64,000 bases of DNA from Streptomyces nymphaeiformis (GCF_014203895.1 NZ_JACHJY010000004.1:248001-312000), one strand, 5' to 3'; shown: positions 49,404-58,467, counted from the first letter of the stretch. Numbers and translations are program-made. Notes: generated from the sequence alone by a model not told the origin.

Positions 49404-50698
49404 GGCGCGCACCACGAGAAGAGCCCGGGCCCGACGCCGACACAGGCGTCGGGCCCGGTGCCGGTCCCGACCCGCTCCACGACTTCCTCCGCGAACTGAC
49501 GCGGTTCATGCTGACGTTCAGCGGAGAGGGCGCGGAGGGCGTCGACCGGGTCGTCCGCGGCCTCGCCCGGACGTACGGCGGGTACGCCGAGACCGTGCTC
49601 GTCGCGGACGGCGCCGTGCTCTCCGTGACCGCCGGGGGCCGCACCCTCACCTCCACCGTCACCGCCTTCCCCGACGTCGCCCGGCTCGACCGGGCGGTCG
49701 CCCTCAAGGAGTTCGTCGAGCGCGTACGGGACACCCGGCCGCCCCTGCCCGAGGCGACGGCCGGCCTGCGGCGGGTCGAGACCCTGCCCGCGACGGTGCC
49801 GCGCTGGGCCCGCGGGGCGGGCATCGTGCTGTTCTCCGTCGGGTTCGCGCCGGCCGTCCAGCCGACCTGGTACGAGATCGGCACCACCGCCCTCCTCGCC
49901 GCCCTGGTCGCGGCCCTGACCGTCCTGTCGGACCGCCGGCCGCGCCTCGCGCGCGTACTGCCGCTGCTCGCCGCCGTCCTGGTCTCCCTGGTGACCCTGG
50001 GCGTCCTCCAGCCGGGCCACGGCCACGGCGGTCCGGTGCTGATCATGCTTCCGGCGCTGTTCTTCTTCGTGCCCGGCGACCTGCTCAGCGCGGCCACCGC
50101 CGAACTCGTCGGCGGCTTCCTGACGACCGGCGCGGTCCGCCTCGTCTACGCCCTCGTGCTGCTCCTCCAGCTGTACGTGGGCGTGCTCATCGGCGTGGCC
50201 GTGACCGGCACGCCGAGCAGTGCGCTCTTCGACGGCGCGCAGGACGCCGATCTGTCCCGGTGGGTGCTCGTCGCGAGCTGGGCCGTCTTCACGGTGGGCC
50301 TGATCCTCGCGTTCGGGGTGCCGTGGCGGGCCGCGGGCTGGCTGACCGGCCTCGTGTACCTGTCGCTCGGCGTCCAGGCGGCGGGCACGGCCCTGATCGG
50401 TGAGGTCGCCGGCACGTTCGTCGCCGCGACGGCCCTCGCCGTCGCGGCGGACCTGCTGTCCCGGCCGGCGGGGCGGCCGCCCCGGCTCGTCCTCTTCCTG
50501 GGCGGCTTCTTCACCCTCACCGTCGGCTCGCTGGGCCTGCGGGCGCTGACCTCCCTGGCGGGCGGTCACGTCCTGCACGGCTTCCGCGACCTCATGGACT
50601 TCGTCACGATCGTCACGACGATCGCGGTCGGGCTCCTCGTGGGGGCGGCGCTCGTACCGGGGCGGGTGGAGAAGGAGTTCCCGGCGGCCTCTGAGTGA
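49400..50698 (+). CDS. ThrE-type threonine/serine exporter
   Basis: A 432-aa protein. The cytoplasmic N-terminal domain (FLRELTRFMLTFSGEGAEGV, VLVADGAVLSVTAGGRTLTS) is typical of ThrE_1, followed by ten helices including LVSLVTLGVLQPGHGHGGPVLIMLPALFFFVPGDLL. ThrE exports threonine and serine; here it follows a glutamate/GABA-type antiporter, so the substrate may differ. A terminator follows at once. Confidence 0.82.
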   Translation: MRRAPREEPGPDADTGVGPGAGPDPLHDFLRELTRFMLTFSGEGAEGVDRVVRGLARTYGGYAETVLVADGAVLSVTAGGRTLTSTVTAFPDVARLDRAVALKEFVERVRDTRPPLPEATAGLRRVETLPATVPRWARGAGIVLFSVGFAPAVQPTWYEIGTTALLAALVAALTVLSDRRPRLARVLPLLAAVLVSLVTLGVLQPGHGHGGPVLIMLPALFFFVPGDLLSAATAELVGGFLTTGAVRLVYALVLLLQLYVGVLIGVAVTGTPSSALFDGAQDADLSRWVLVASWAVFTVGLILAFGVPWRAAGWLTGLVYLSLGVQAAGTALIGEVAGTFVAATALAVAADLLSRPAGRPPRLVLFLGGFFTLTVGSLGLRALTSLAGGHVLHGFRDLMDFVTIVTTIAVGLLVGAALVPGRVEKEFPAASE

Positions 50699-50699
50699 C

Positions 50700-50732
50700 G
50701 AGACCCCCGGGGCCAGGGGCTCCGGGGGTCTC
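50700..50732 (+). terminator. Terminator of the transport operon
   Basis: The 11-base arms 50700-50710 and 50722-50732 pair perfectly. Confidence 0.75.
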
Positions 50733-50753
50733 GGTCTCGGCCGCTTCGGTCGG

Positions 50754-52076
50754 CTACGCCGGAGCGCTGGGGGGACTCTCGGCCGGGGGACGTGCGGCAG
50801 GGGCCGCTTCGGCCGGTTCCTCCGCCAGGAAGGCCACCACCGCGAGCACGAAGACCAGGACGAGGGTGATGCCCACGATGACCCAGGCGGTGGGGTGGGG
50901 CCAGAAGACGACGGCGGCGGCCGCCCCGGCGACGAGGATCCAGGTGATCCAGGTGCGGTAGCGGCGGACGAACGGGCCCACCGGGCCGAGGCGCATGCCC
51001 GCGTGGTCGGCGGTGGCGCGGGTCGCGGTGATGCCGGAGTGCCAGAGGCCCCGGACGAGGACGGCGGGACGGCTCGGGCCGGAGAGCCAGGCGGCGAGGG
51101 CGATCAGGATGCCGAGGGCCGCGTACACCCGCACCGAGGTGCGGAGGAAGCGGATCAGGGTGTCGTAGATGGAACTCGCGGCGCCCGGGGAGACGTTGGC
51201 GGGCAGGGCGTTCAGATAGACCGTACGGAAGACGGTGAGGGCCACGCCGAGGACGATCGCGGCGAAGGCGACGCCGAGGGCCGCGGCGACCAGGGTGCGG
51301 CGGCGCTTCACGGCGAGCAGCACACCGCCGGCGACGAGCAGGATCGCGATCACCGGCAGCCACACGCCCATCGCCTGGAGCAGCGCGAAGCCGGTCTTCA
51401 CCTTGCCGATGTCCTCGGACTTGACCACGGTGAAGTCGGTGTGGATCTCGGGGATCTTGGCGGCGACGTCGAGGCCGGACTCGACGAGCCGCTGCTTCAC
51501 CCGGTCGATCACGGGTGCCAGGTCGATGGTGACCGTGTTCGTCTCGATCTTCACGGCGCCCTCGTCGCTGCCGGTGAGGGCGCGGTCGAGGGAGGTGTGG
51601 ACGGCCCGGTTGGCGTCGGTCCAGATCGTCTCGAACGCCGGGGAGGCGACGACGTCCTGGGTCCGCTCGTGGACGAAGCTGGCGACCGCGCTCTGCAGGG
51701 AGCCGCCCAGCTTGCCGAGGGCCTTGGCCGCCAGCGGCCGCTGGTCGGGCGCGACGCCCTCCAGGAGGGAGGGCAGGTCGATGTGCTCCATGACGGCGTT
51801 CGTCACGCGGGTGGCGACGGCCGCCTGGATGTCCGGGTCCGAGGCGAGCGGCTTGACCGTCTGCACGTACCGGTCGGTGTCGCCGACGAGGTCCGCGGTC
51901 CAGGTGGAGACGATGCCGAGCGGGACGAGGACGCAGCCGATGACGATGAGCAGGGCGGAGAAGAAGGAGCGGACGCGGTGGTGGGGTGGTGGGGCGGCCG
52001 CCTTCTCCGCTTCGAGCGCGGCCACTCTCGCCCGGAGTGCGGAGAGTTCGTCTCCGCTGGCACCGGCAGCTTCCAT
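50754..52076 (-). CDS. Large membrane protein with an outside helical domain, 440 aa
   Basis: A coiled start (GDELSALRARVAALEAEKAA), a first helix FFSALLIVIGCVLVPLGIVS, then a 180-residue outside domain (VGDTDRYVQTVKPLASDPDI, LPSLLEGVAPDQRPLAAKAL). Five further helices follow from about 235. Proteins of this shape are common in actinomycetes and unassigned. Ends with an acidic Pro/Ala tail. ATG 52076 follows GGAAGGGCTGGTGTC. Confidence 0.72.
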   Translation of the reverse strand: MEAAGASGDELSALRARVAALEAEKAAAPPPHHRVRSFFSALLIVIGCVLVPLGIVSTWTADLVGDTDRYVQTVKPLASDPDIQAAVATRVTNAVMEHIDLPSLLEGVAPDQRPLAAKALGKLGGSLQSAVASFVHERTQDVVASPAFETIWTDANRAVHTSLDRALTGSDEGAVKIETNTVTIDLAPVIDRVKQRLVESGLDVAAKIPEIHTDFTVVKSEDIGKVKTGFALLQAMGVWLPVIAILLVAGGVLLAVKRRRTLVAAALGVAFAAIVLGVALTVFRTVYLNALPANVSPGAASSIYDTLIRFLRTSVRVYAALGILIALAAWLSGPSRPAVLVRGLWHSGITATRATADHAGMRLGPVGPFVRRYRTWITWILVAGAAAAVVFWPHPTAWVIVGITLVLVFVLAVVAFLAEEPAEAAPAARPPAESPPSAPA

Positions 52077-52194
52077 GACACCAGCCCTTCCGAGGGTGAC
52101 AATTCTGGATAATTCTCCTTTCGGTCGCCGCCCCTGTCGCCCTGGGTGTGGCATCCGTGCCGGGTCCGCGGACCCGATCCGCGATCATGCGGTC

Positions 52195-53154
52195 ATGAAG
52201 CTGCGCTGCGCCGTACTCGACGACTACCAGGGCGTCGCCCTCTCCTCCGCCGACTGGAGCCCGCTCGCGGACCGCGTGGACGTCCGCGTGCTGCGCGAGC
52301 ACCTCACGGACCGGGACGCGCTCGTCGCCGCCGTCGAGGACTGCGAGATCCTCGTGGTCATGCGGGAGCGGACCCCGGTCGACGCCGGGCTCCTCGCCCG
52401 CCTCCCCCGGCTGCGGCTCCTGATCACCTCGGGGATGCGCAACGCCTCGATCGACCTGGCGGCCTGCCGGGCGCGCGGCGTCACCGTCTGCGGCACCGCC
52501 AGCAGCTCCGAGCCGCCCACCGAACTGACCTGGGCGCTCCTCCTGGGCCTCGCCCGGCACGTACCGGCGGAGGCGCGGGCCCTGCGGGAGGGCGGGCCGT
52601 GGCAGTCGACCGTCGGCGCCGACCTCTCCGGCCGGAGGCTCGGCCTCGTCGGCCTGGGCAAGATCGGCGCCCGGGTGGCCCGGATCGGTCTCGCCTTCGG
52701 CATGGACGTGGCCGCCTGGAGCCCGAACCTGACGGAGGAGCGGGCCGCCGAGCACGGCGTCCGGCTCGCGAAGGACAAGCGGGACCTGCTCGCGGGCAGC
52801 GACTTCGTCTCGCTGCACATGGTGCTGTCCGACCGCACCCGCGGCCTGATCGGGGAGCCCGAACTGCGGGCGATGCGCCCGTCCGCGTACCTCGTCAACA
52901 CCTCCCGGGCCGGGCTCGTCGACGGCGGGGCGCTGCTGCGGGCGCTGCGCGAGGGGTGGATCGCCGGGGCGGGGCTCGACGTGTACGAGGTGGAGCCGCT
53001 GCCCGGCGACGACCCGCTGCGGGCGCTGCCGAACGTCCTGGCCCTCCCCCATCTGGGCTATGTGACGGAGGGGAACTACGCCCGCTACTTCGGCCAGGCG
53101 GTCGAGGACGTCGAGGCCTTCCTGGCGGGGGCGCCGGTCCGCGAGCTGTCCTGA
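52195..53154 (+). CDS. D-2-hydroxyacid dehydrogenase
   Basis: A 319-aa protein. NAD-binding motif LGLVGLGKIGARVARIGLAFGMDVAAW, then SDFVSLHMVLSDRTRGLIGE, AYLVNTSRAGLVD (Arg of the active site), AGLDVYEVEPLP (Glu) and ALPHLGYVT (His). All three catalytic residues are present. It interconverts 2-keto and D-2-hydroxy acids; substrate unknown. Confidence 0.9.
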   Translation: MKLRCAVLDDYQGVALSSADWSPLADRVDVRVLREHLTDRDALVAAVEDCEILVVMRERTPVDAGLLARLPRLRLLITSGMRNASIDLAACRARGVTVCGTASSSEPPTELTWALLLGLARHVPAEARALREGGPWQSTVGADLSGRRLGLVGLGKIGARVARIGLAFGMDVAAWSPNLTEERAAEHGVRLAKDKRDLLAGSDFVSLHMVLSDRTRGLIGEPELRAMRPSAYLVNTSRAGLVDGGALLRALREGWIAGAGLDVYEVEPLPGDDPLRALPNVLALPHLGYVTEGNYARYFGQAVEDVEAFLAGAPVRELS

Positions 53155-53177
53155 ACCCCGGGCCCTCCCGGCAGGAC

Positions 53178-53534
53178 CTACCCCAGGCTCGTACGCGCCA
53201 GGTCCAGGAACTCCTCGTCCGTCAGGCCCAGCTCCCGCGCCTCCGCCGCCGCCTCCCGGAGGCGGGAGACGAGACGGGCGCGGTCGGGGGCCGTGGCACC
53301 GGGGACGATCAGAGCACCCCGCCCGCGGCGGAGTTCGATGAGGCCCTCCTCGCGGAGCCGCTGGTAGCCGCGGAGGACGGTGTGGACGTTGACGCCGAGG
53401 GAGTCGGCGAGCTCCCGGGCGGCGGGGAGGCGCTCGCCGGGCGCCGCGGAGCCGTCGGCGAGGGCGCCCCGGACGCAGGCGGCGATCTGGTCGCCGAGGG
53501 GCACGGCGGAGGCCGGGTCGACACGGAAGAGCAC
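53178..53534 (-). CDS. YtrA-type GntR regulator
   Basis: A 118-aa protein from a GTG with GGAAGG upstream. FRVDPASAVPLGDQIAACVR, ERLPAARELADSLGVNVHTVLRGYQRLREEGLIELRRGRGALI is a GntR winged helix. The short tail with no effector domain is the YtrA subfamily, which usually controls a neighbouring membrane protein operon. The DUF1648 gene ends 2 bp before it, and a palindrome lies in front of that gene. Confidence 0.88.
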   Translation of the reverse strand: MLFRVDPASAVPLGDQIAACVRGALADGSAAPGERLPAARELADSLGVNVHTVLRGYQRLREEGLIELRRGRGALIVPGATAPDRARLVSRLREAAAEARELGLTDEEFLDLARTSLG

Positions 53535-53536
53535 GG

Positions 53537-54496
53537 TCAGACCTTCCCATGCCGCTCGGCGAGGGTGTTGAGGAGCGCGGCGGCGGTCCGCGCGTCGGGC
53601 ACGGTGACGGCGAACTCGCGGCCGCTGCTCCGCCGCACGACGAGCGTCTCGCCGGCCCGGACGATCCAGCCGGTCCGGTGGGCGCGGACCCGGTAGCCCC
53701 AGCCGCCGAACTCGGCGAGGACGGCGGCCGTGTCGAGCTCCCGGACGTTCGCGCCGGCGACCTCGTCGAGCGGGATCCGGGCGCGGGGCCGGGGGGCCAG
53801 CGCGGACCGCACGGTGAGGCCGCGCCGGTCGACGGTGACCCTGACCCGGGCGAGGGCGAGCCCGGGAAGCCCGATGACCAGGCCGAGGAGGCCGAGCAGG
53901 GAGGCGGGCCGGGGCGCGAGGAGCAGGACGGCGGGGGCGGCGGCGAGGGCGAGCACCGCGAGGACGGTGAGCGGCCGGGAGGCGGTGGCGCGGCTCCAGC
54001 CGGCGACCTCGCCCGCGCCGAGCGGCAGCCGGGGGGCGTCGGGCAGGCCGGTTCCCGCGGCGGGTTCGTCGCGGGGGACGAGCCGGGTCAGTCCCCACCC
54101 GGCGAGGCCGAGGAGGGCGGCGGTCGCCCCCGCGAACAGGAGGTTGGTCAGGGGGGAGTCGACCTGCGCCGGGTCGGTGGCGTCCAGGTTGTCCCGTACG
54201 AGGAGGACGAGGAGGACGCCGGTGAAGCCGGCGGTCGCCCAGGCGCCCCAGAGCGAGCCGCGGCGGACCAGGAAGGTCCAGCCGGCACCGAGCGCGAGGA
54301 GCAGACCGGTGCTGACGGCCGTGAAGGCGGTACGGCCGGTGAAGCCGTCGGCGCGGCCGCCTTCCGGGCCGAAGTGGGTGGCGAGCGTGTCGGGCAGCCG
54401 GTCGTACCGAAGGGCGAGGAGCACCAGGTAGACGGCGAGGGTGACGACGAAGGGGAGCGCGGCGAGGGCGCGGAGACGGGGCGTGGAGCGGTGCAT
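53537..54496 (-). CDS. DUF1648-domain membrane protein
   Basis: A 319-aa protein. The DUF1648 part is LAALPFVVTLAVYLVLLALRYDRLPDTLATHFGPEGG (the family's LP-x-H-x-G-GxxD region), then several helices and a C-terminal cytoplasmic PH-like domain (ARVRVTVDRRGLTVRSALAP, RARIPLDEVAGANV). ATG 54496 follows AGGAGG. First gene of the operon with the GntR regulator. Confidence 0.82.
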   Translation of the reverse strand: MHRSTPRLRALAALPFVVTLAVYLVLLALRYDRLPDTLATHFGPEGGRADGFTGRTAFTAVSTGLLLALGAGWTFLVRRGSLWGAWATAGFTGVLLVLLVRDNLDATDPAQVDSPLTNLLFAGATAALLGLAGWGLTRLVPRDEPAAGTGLPDAPRLPLGAGEVAGWSRATASRPLTVLAVLALAAAPAVLLLAPRPASLLGLLGLVIGLPGLALARVRVTVDRRGLTVRSALAPRPRARIPLDEVAGANVRELDTAAVLAEFGGWGYRVRAHRTGWIVRAGETLVVRRSSGREFAVTVPDARTAAALLNTLAERHGKV

Positions 54497-54523
54497 GAGA
54501 CCTCCTTTGTTCGCATCACCATA

Positions 54524-54536
54524 GAACAAGTTGTTC
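54524..54536. promoter_or_regulatory. Palindromic operator before the DUF1648/GntR operon
   Basis: GAACAA-G-TTGTTC, a perfect 13-bp palindrome, with further half-sites GAACAA at 54549 and TTGTTC at about 54507. It fits the binding site of the YtrA-type protein (autoregulation). Confidence 0.65.
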
Positions 54537-54615
54537 GTACTCCGCTAGAACAACCCCGTCATCTGTCGCGCGGTGACCGGCCGCCGCCGCGCAGGAGGAG
54601 CCCCCTCCCGGCGGC

Positions 54616-55485
54616 TCAGCCCTCGGCCAGCGCCGCCCGCAGCGCCTTGGCGAACTCCTCCGGGGCGCCCTGCTGCCCGAACTCGCCGCCCAGGAAGCCG
54701 CCGTGGTGGCTCGGGAAGACGGCGAGCGGGGTGCCGAGCGCCCCGGCGAGGGCGGCCGCCGCGCGGGCCGCGAACTGGCCCTCGGACTCCTCGCCCGCGG
54801 CCACGACGATCCGGGTCGGCGCGGCGCTCAGGGCGGGGACGTCGGGCCGGTAGGAGGTGCAGCCGCGCATGTTCTGCCCGAGCAGCGGGTCGCCGCGCGA
54901 GCCGTCGTCCTCGGACGGGAACCCGAAGGTCTCGGGCCCGGGGAACGGGCCGTCGGACCAGTCCGCCGGGAGGGGGCCCTGGTGGCCGGTCAGGGCGATG
55001 AACCTGACCATGCCCGCGCCCCAGCCGTCCCGGAGATAGGTCGCGTGGACGTCCTCGCAGGCCGCGAGGGCGGCCTCGCGGTCCTCGACGACCTGCGCGG
55101 TCGGCGGCTCGTGCGCGACGAGGGTGTGCACCAGGTCGCCGCGGCGGGCCACCAGGGCGAGGGAGTTGACGGCGCCGCCGCTGCTCGCGAAGACGTCCAC
55201 GGGACCGGCACCGAGCGCCTCGATCAGCCGGGCCAGGTCGTCGGCGTGCTCCTCGGGGAGCGTCTCGGCCGCGCCGTCGGTGCGCTCGCTGCGACCCACC
55301 CCGCGCGGGTCGTACGTCACGACGGTCCGGTCGGCGAAGTGGGAGGCGAGCGTGGTGAAGCCGGTCGCGTCCATGGGCGAGCCGATCAGCAGCAGGGGAC
55401 GCTCTTCGGTCCCGGTGCCGGGGCGCACGTCGTAGCGCAGGGTCGCGCCGACGGTGTCCAGGGTCCGGGTGTCGGTCTCGGCCAT
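54616..55485 (-). CDS. Alpha/beta hydrolase
   Basis: A 289-aa protein. RPLLLIGSPMDATGF (oxyanion region), VVTYDPRGVGRSERTDG, nucleophile region VDVFASSGGAVNSLALV (S-x-S-G-G) and FPSHHGGF with the catalytic His. The acid should lie in the RIVVAAGEES stretch. Substrate unknown. ATG 55485 follows GGAGGAGAGAACC. Confidence 0.82.
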   Translation of the reverse strand: MAETDTRTLDTVGATLRYDVRPGTGTEERPLLLIGSPMDATGFTTLASHFADRTVVTYDPRGVGRSERTDGAAETLPEEHADDLARLIEALGAGPVDVFASSGGAVNSLALVARRGDLVHTLVAHEPPTAQVVEDREAALAACEDVHATYLRDGWGAGMVRFIALTGHQGPLPADWSDGPFPGPETFGFPSEDDGSRGDPLLGQNMRGCTSYRPDVPALSAAPTRIVVAAGEESEGQFAARAAAALAGALGTPLAVFPSHHGGFLGGEFGQQGAPEEFAKALRAALAEG

Positions 55486-55571
55486 GGTTCTCTCCTCCAG
55501 GGTGGGACGGTCATGGAGGTAGACGGCCCGCGCCCCCGGAAGTCATCGCACCCGGGCGAGGTTCTTCTCGG

Positions 55572-55675
55572 CAGCTTTCCGCGGTGAGCTCTTCCGCGGT
55601 GAGCTCTTCCGCGGCGAGCTCTTCCGCAGCGAGCTCTTCCGCAGCGAGTTCTTCCGCAGCGAGTTCTTCCGCGGT
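55572..55675. repeat. 15-bp tandem repeat behind the MarR gene
   Basis: Six copies of GAG(C/T)TCTTCCGC(A/G)G(C/T) from 55586 to 55675, with a shorter degenerate copy before them. On the minus strand they encode (AEELA)n in a 64-aa frame that opens with a GTG overlapping the marR stop. The frame has no other support, so I list the DNA repeat only. Confidence 0.8.
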
Positions 55676-55694
55676 GAGGCTCTCCCTCTGGCGA

Positions 55695-56135
55695 CTACTC
55701 GCCACATTCGTGGACGGCCGGGTCCACGACGACGCGGTCCAACAGTCCGCGCAGAAGGGCCTGTTCGGCGTCGGTGAGGTCGCCGAAGAGCTCCTTCTCG
55801 GCCTCGCGCACGGCCTCGTCGATGCGCTCCAGGGCGTCGGTGCCGGCCGGGGTGATCTCGACGATGTGACGGCGGCGGTCGGCCGGGTCGCGGCGGCGCT
55901 CGGCGAGCCCGGCCGCCTCCAACTCGTTCAGGATCGCGACCAGTTGACTCGGGTCGAGCCCCATCGCGACGGCGAGCTCGCGCTGGCTCGTGGCCCCCGG
56001 GGCGAGCTGCATCAGCGTCATCGCGTTGCGCGGGTGCAGCCCGGCGACACCCAGGGCGGCGCGGATGCGCGCGCCGGTGAGCTCGCCGCGGAAGGAGAGG
56101 AGGAAGCCGAGGCGATCGGTCGGGAGAGCTGCCAT
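55695..56135 (-). CDS. MarR-family regulator
   Basis: A 146-aa protein: GLHPRNAMTLMQLAPGATSQRELAVAMGLDPSQLVAILNELEAAGLAERRRDPADRRRHIVEIT is the winged HTH with the DPADRRRH wing. The helices on both sides form the dimer. Divergent from a DoxX gene across an inverted repeat. Start ATG 56135 chosen; ATG 56180 would reach into that repeat. Confidence 0.88.
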   Translation of the reverse strand: MAALPTDRLGFLLSFRGELTGARIRAALGVAGLHPRNAMTLMQLAPGATSQRELAVAMGLDPSQLVAILNELEAAGLAERRRDPADRRRHIVEITPAGTDALERIDEAVREAEKELFGDLTDAEQALLRGLLDRVVVDPAVHECGE

Positions 56136-56175
56136 GCCGTCCACGGTAACAAGAACATCTCGATTGTGGAGCGTC

Positions 56176-56188
56176 ATCAATCGTTGAT
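56176..56188. promoter_or_regulatory. Inverted repeat between marR and doxX
   Basis: ATCAA-TCG-TTGAT within an AT-richer patch; a plausible MarR operator for both promoters. Confidence 0.55.
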
Positions 56189-56230
56189 ACTCTTCAACAG
56201 TTTTCGTCCCCAGACCGTTGGAGCACCTCC

Positions 56231-56578
56231 ATGTTCATCGCCTATGCCGCCGTCGCGGCCCTGCTCGCCCTCGCCTCACTCGGCTCCGCCTTCATGACCT
56301 TCACCAAGAACCCGCAGGTCATCGGCAGCATGACCAAGGTGGGCGTGCCGGAGGGCGCACTGCCGTGGCTCGCGACCGCGAAGGCGGCGGGCGCGATCGG
56401 CCTGCTCGTGGGCCTCTTCGTCCCGGCGCTCGGCGAGGCCGCGGCGGTGGGCCTGGTGCTCTACTTCGCGGGCGCGGTCATCTCCCACCTGCGGGTGAAG
56501 GACTACGAGCTGGCACCGGCGGCGGTCCTGACGCTGATCGCGGCGGCGGCGCTGGTGCTGCGCATAGCCTCCGCCTGA
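56231..56578 (+). CDS. DoxX-family membrane protein
   Basis: A 115-aa protein of four helices: MFIAYAAVAALLALASLGSA, the conserved cytoplasmic loop MTFTKNPQVIGSMTKVGVPE, then AGAIGLLVGLFVPALGEAAA and LTLIAAAALVLRIASA. DoxX-like proteins are linked to thiol and oxidative stress. Probably repressed by the divergent MarR. Confidence 0.85.
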   Translation: MFIAYAAVAALLALASLGSAFMTFTKNPQVIGSMTKVGVPEGALPWLATAKAAGAIGLLVGLFVPALGEAAAVGLVLYFAGAVISHLRVKDYELAPAAVLTLIAAAALVLRIASA

Positions 56579-56697
56579 CCCCCTCATCGACGATACGAGA
56601 CGTATCGTCTTGCCAGACCTCCCCGAGTGCCGTACTGTCGCCACTCAGGCGAGACGCCACGTCTCGCGTCCATGTCCCCGACGGCAGGAGGTCGCCC

Positions 56698-58380
56698 TTG
56701 TTCCGTGCCCGATTCATCGACGTCACCAAGCGCTACGACGACCGGTACGTGCAGAACCGGACCGTGCTCGACCGGGTCTCGTTCACCGTCCGCCCCGGCG
56801 AACGCCTCGGCATCGTCGGGGACAACGGCGCGGGGAAGTCCACCCTGCTCCGGCTCCTCGCCGGCCTGGAGACCGCCGACAACGGCACGGTGACCGTCGA
56901 GAGCCCCGGCGGGACGGGCCACCTCGCCCAGACCCTGGACCTGCCCCCGACCGCGACCGTCGGCGACGCCGTCGACCACGCGCTCGCGGACATCCGGGAG
57001 CTGGAGGAGGCGATCCGCGGTGCCGAGGCGGAGCTGTACGCCACCGGCGACCTCGCCGGGTACGCGGAACTGCTCGCCGCGTACGAGGCGCGGGGCGGAG
57101 CCGGGGCCGGCCGGCGCGTCGAGACCGTCCTGCGGCGGCTCGGCGAGCCCGCGCCGCTCGACCGGGACCGGCCGCTCGGCACCCTCTCCGGCGGGCAGCG
57201 CGCACGGCTGGCCCTCGCCGGCGTCCTCGCCGCCGACCCCGAACTGCTGCTGCTCGACGAGCCGACGAACGACCTCGACGACGAGGCCGTCGCCTGGCTG
57301 GAGGAGCGGCTGCGGGCCCACCGGGGCACGGTCGTCGCCGTCTCCCACGACCGGGTCTTCCTGGACCGCGTCACCACCGCCGTCCTGGAGGTGGACGAGG
57401 ACCGCCACACCCTGCGGCGGTACGGCGACGGCTACCGCGGCTACCTCGCCGGACGCGCCGCCGAGCGGGCCCGCAGACAGCGGGAGCACGAGGAGTGGAA
57501 GGAGGAGCTCGCCCGGTACCGGGCGCTGGCCGACACCCACATCGACCGGTTCTCCGCGATCCCCCGCAAGGCCCCGGCCGCGTTCAGCGGGGCGGGCGCC
57601 TTCCGGGCCCGGTCACGGGCGCACGGCGCCATGAGCCGCATCCGCGCCGCCCGCGAGCGGGTCGCCCGGCTCACCGACGCGCCCGTCCCGCCGCCGCCGG
57701 AGCCGCTGCGCTTCCGCGCGGACCTGGTGGGCGAGGGCGCGGCGGTCTCCGTGACCGGCCTCCGGGTCGACGGCCGGCTCCACCTGGACGCGCTGCACCT
57801 GCCGCCGGGCGCGCGGCTCCTCGTGACCGGACCCAACGGCGCCGGGAAGACCACCCTCCTCCGAGTCCTGGCGGGCGAACTCGCCCCGGACGCGGGCACG
57901 GTGACCGCACCCGCCCGGGTCGGGCTGCTCCGCCAGGACACGACCTCACCCCTCGACCCCCGTACGGTGGGCGAGGCCTTCGGAGAGGGCCGCGAGGACG
58001 AACTGCTCGCCCTCGGGCTCTTCGCCGCCCGGGATCTGGCGACCCCGGTCCGGCTGCTTTCCACGGGCCAGCGCCGGAAGCTGGAACTGGCCCGGTTGGC
58101 GACGTCGGCCGCCGATCTGCTGCTCCTCGACGAGCCGACGAACCATCTGGCGCCGGGGCTTGTGGAGGAGCTGGAGGCGGCGCTGGCTTCTTATCGGGGC
58201 ACGGTGATCGTGGTGACCCACGACCGTCGCCTCCGCGCCGCCTTCCGGGGCCACCGCCTGCACCTGAACCCCGTTGTGGGCTGCGCTTCCGCGCCCCGTT
58301 GTGGGCAATCGTTCCGCAGGGCGGAACGGGTGGGCACAACGGACCCGCGCCCTGACGGCGCCAGAGGCTCCCGAGCCTGA
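56698..58380 (+). CDS. ABC-F family ATPase
   Basis: A 560-aa protein, TTG start after GGCAGGAGG. Two ATPase domains: Walker A GDNGAGKST and GPNGAGKTT; signature LSGGQ in the first, altered LSTGQ in the second; Walker B LLLLDEPTNDLD and LLLLDEPTNHLA. No membrane segment. ABC-F proteins act on ribosomes, some giving antibiotic resistance. The C-terminal 40 residues (from NPVVGCASAPRCG) are encoded by a dispersed palindromic repeat, so the original stop was probably earlier. Confidence 0.87.
   Translation: MFRARFIDVTKRYDDRYVQNRTVLDRVSFTVRPGERLGIVGDNGAGKSTLLRLLAGLETADNGTVTVESPGGTGHLAQTLDLPPTATVGDAVDHALADIRELEEAIRGAEAELYATGDLAGYAELLAAYEARGGAGAGRRVETVLRRLGEPAPLDRDRPLGTLSGGQRARLALAGVLAADPELLLLDEPTNDLDDEAVAWLEERLRAHRGTVVAVSHDRVFLDRVTTAVLEVDEDRHTLRRYGDGYRGYLAGRAAERARRQREHEEWKEELARYRALADTHIDRFSAIPRKAPAAFSGAGAFRARSRAHGAMSRIRAARERVARLTDAPVPPPPEPLRFRADLVGEGAAVSVTGLRVDGRLHLDALHLPPGARLLVTGPNGAGKTTLLRVLAGELAPDAGTVTAPARVGLLRQDTTSPLDPRTVGEAFGEGREDELLALGLFAARDLATPVRLLSTGQRRKLELARLATSAADLLLLDEPTNHLAPGLVEELEAALASYRGTVIVVTHDRRLRAAFRGHRLHLNPVVGCASAPRCGQSFRRAERVGTTDPRPDGARGSRA
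58298..58340. repeat. Dispersed palindromic repeat overlapping the ABC-F 3' end
   Basis: GTTGTGGGCAATCGTTCCGC and GCGGAACGGGTGGGCACAAC form an imperfect hairpin. An abbreviated GTTGTGGGC copy precedes it at 58273. I recall sequences of this type as a frequent intergenic repeat in Streptomyces genomes. Confidence 0.6.
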
Positions 58381-58467
58381 ACCCGCACGTGCGGTGCGGC
58401 GCACAACGTGGTGCGGGTCAGGGCACGGAACGCGGAGGCGCCGCTAAGGGCGCCGTCCCGTGTGCCC

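Noticed and set aside
55511..55705. A 64-aa AEELA-repeat protein
   Set aside because: It depends wholly on the 15-bp tandem repeat, and the frame after the repeat is unstructured. Listed as a DNA repeat instead.
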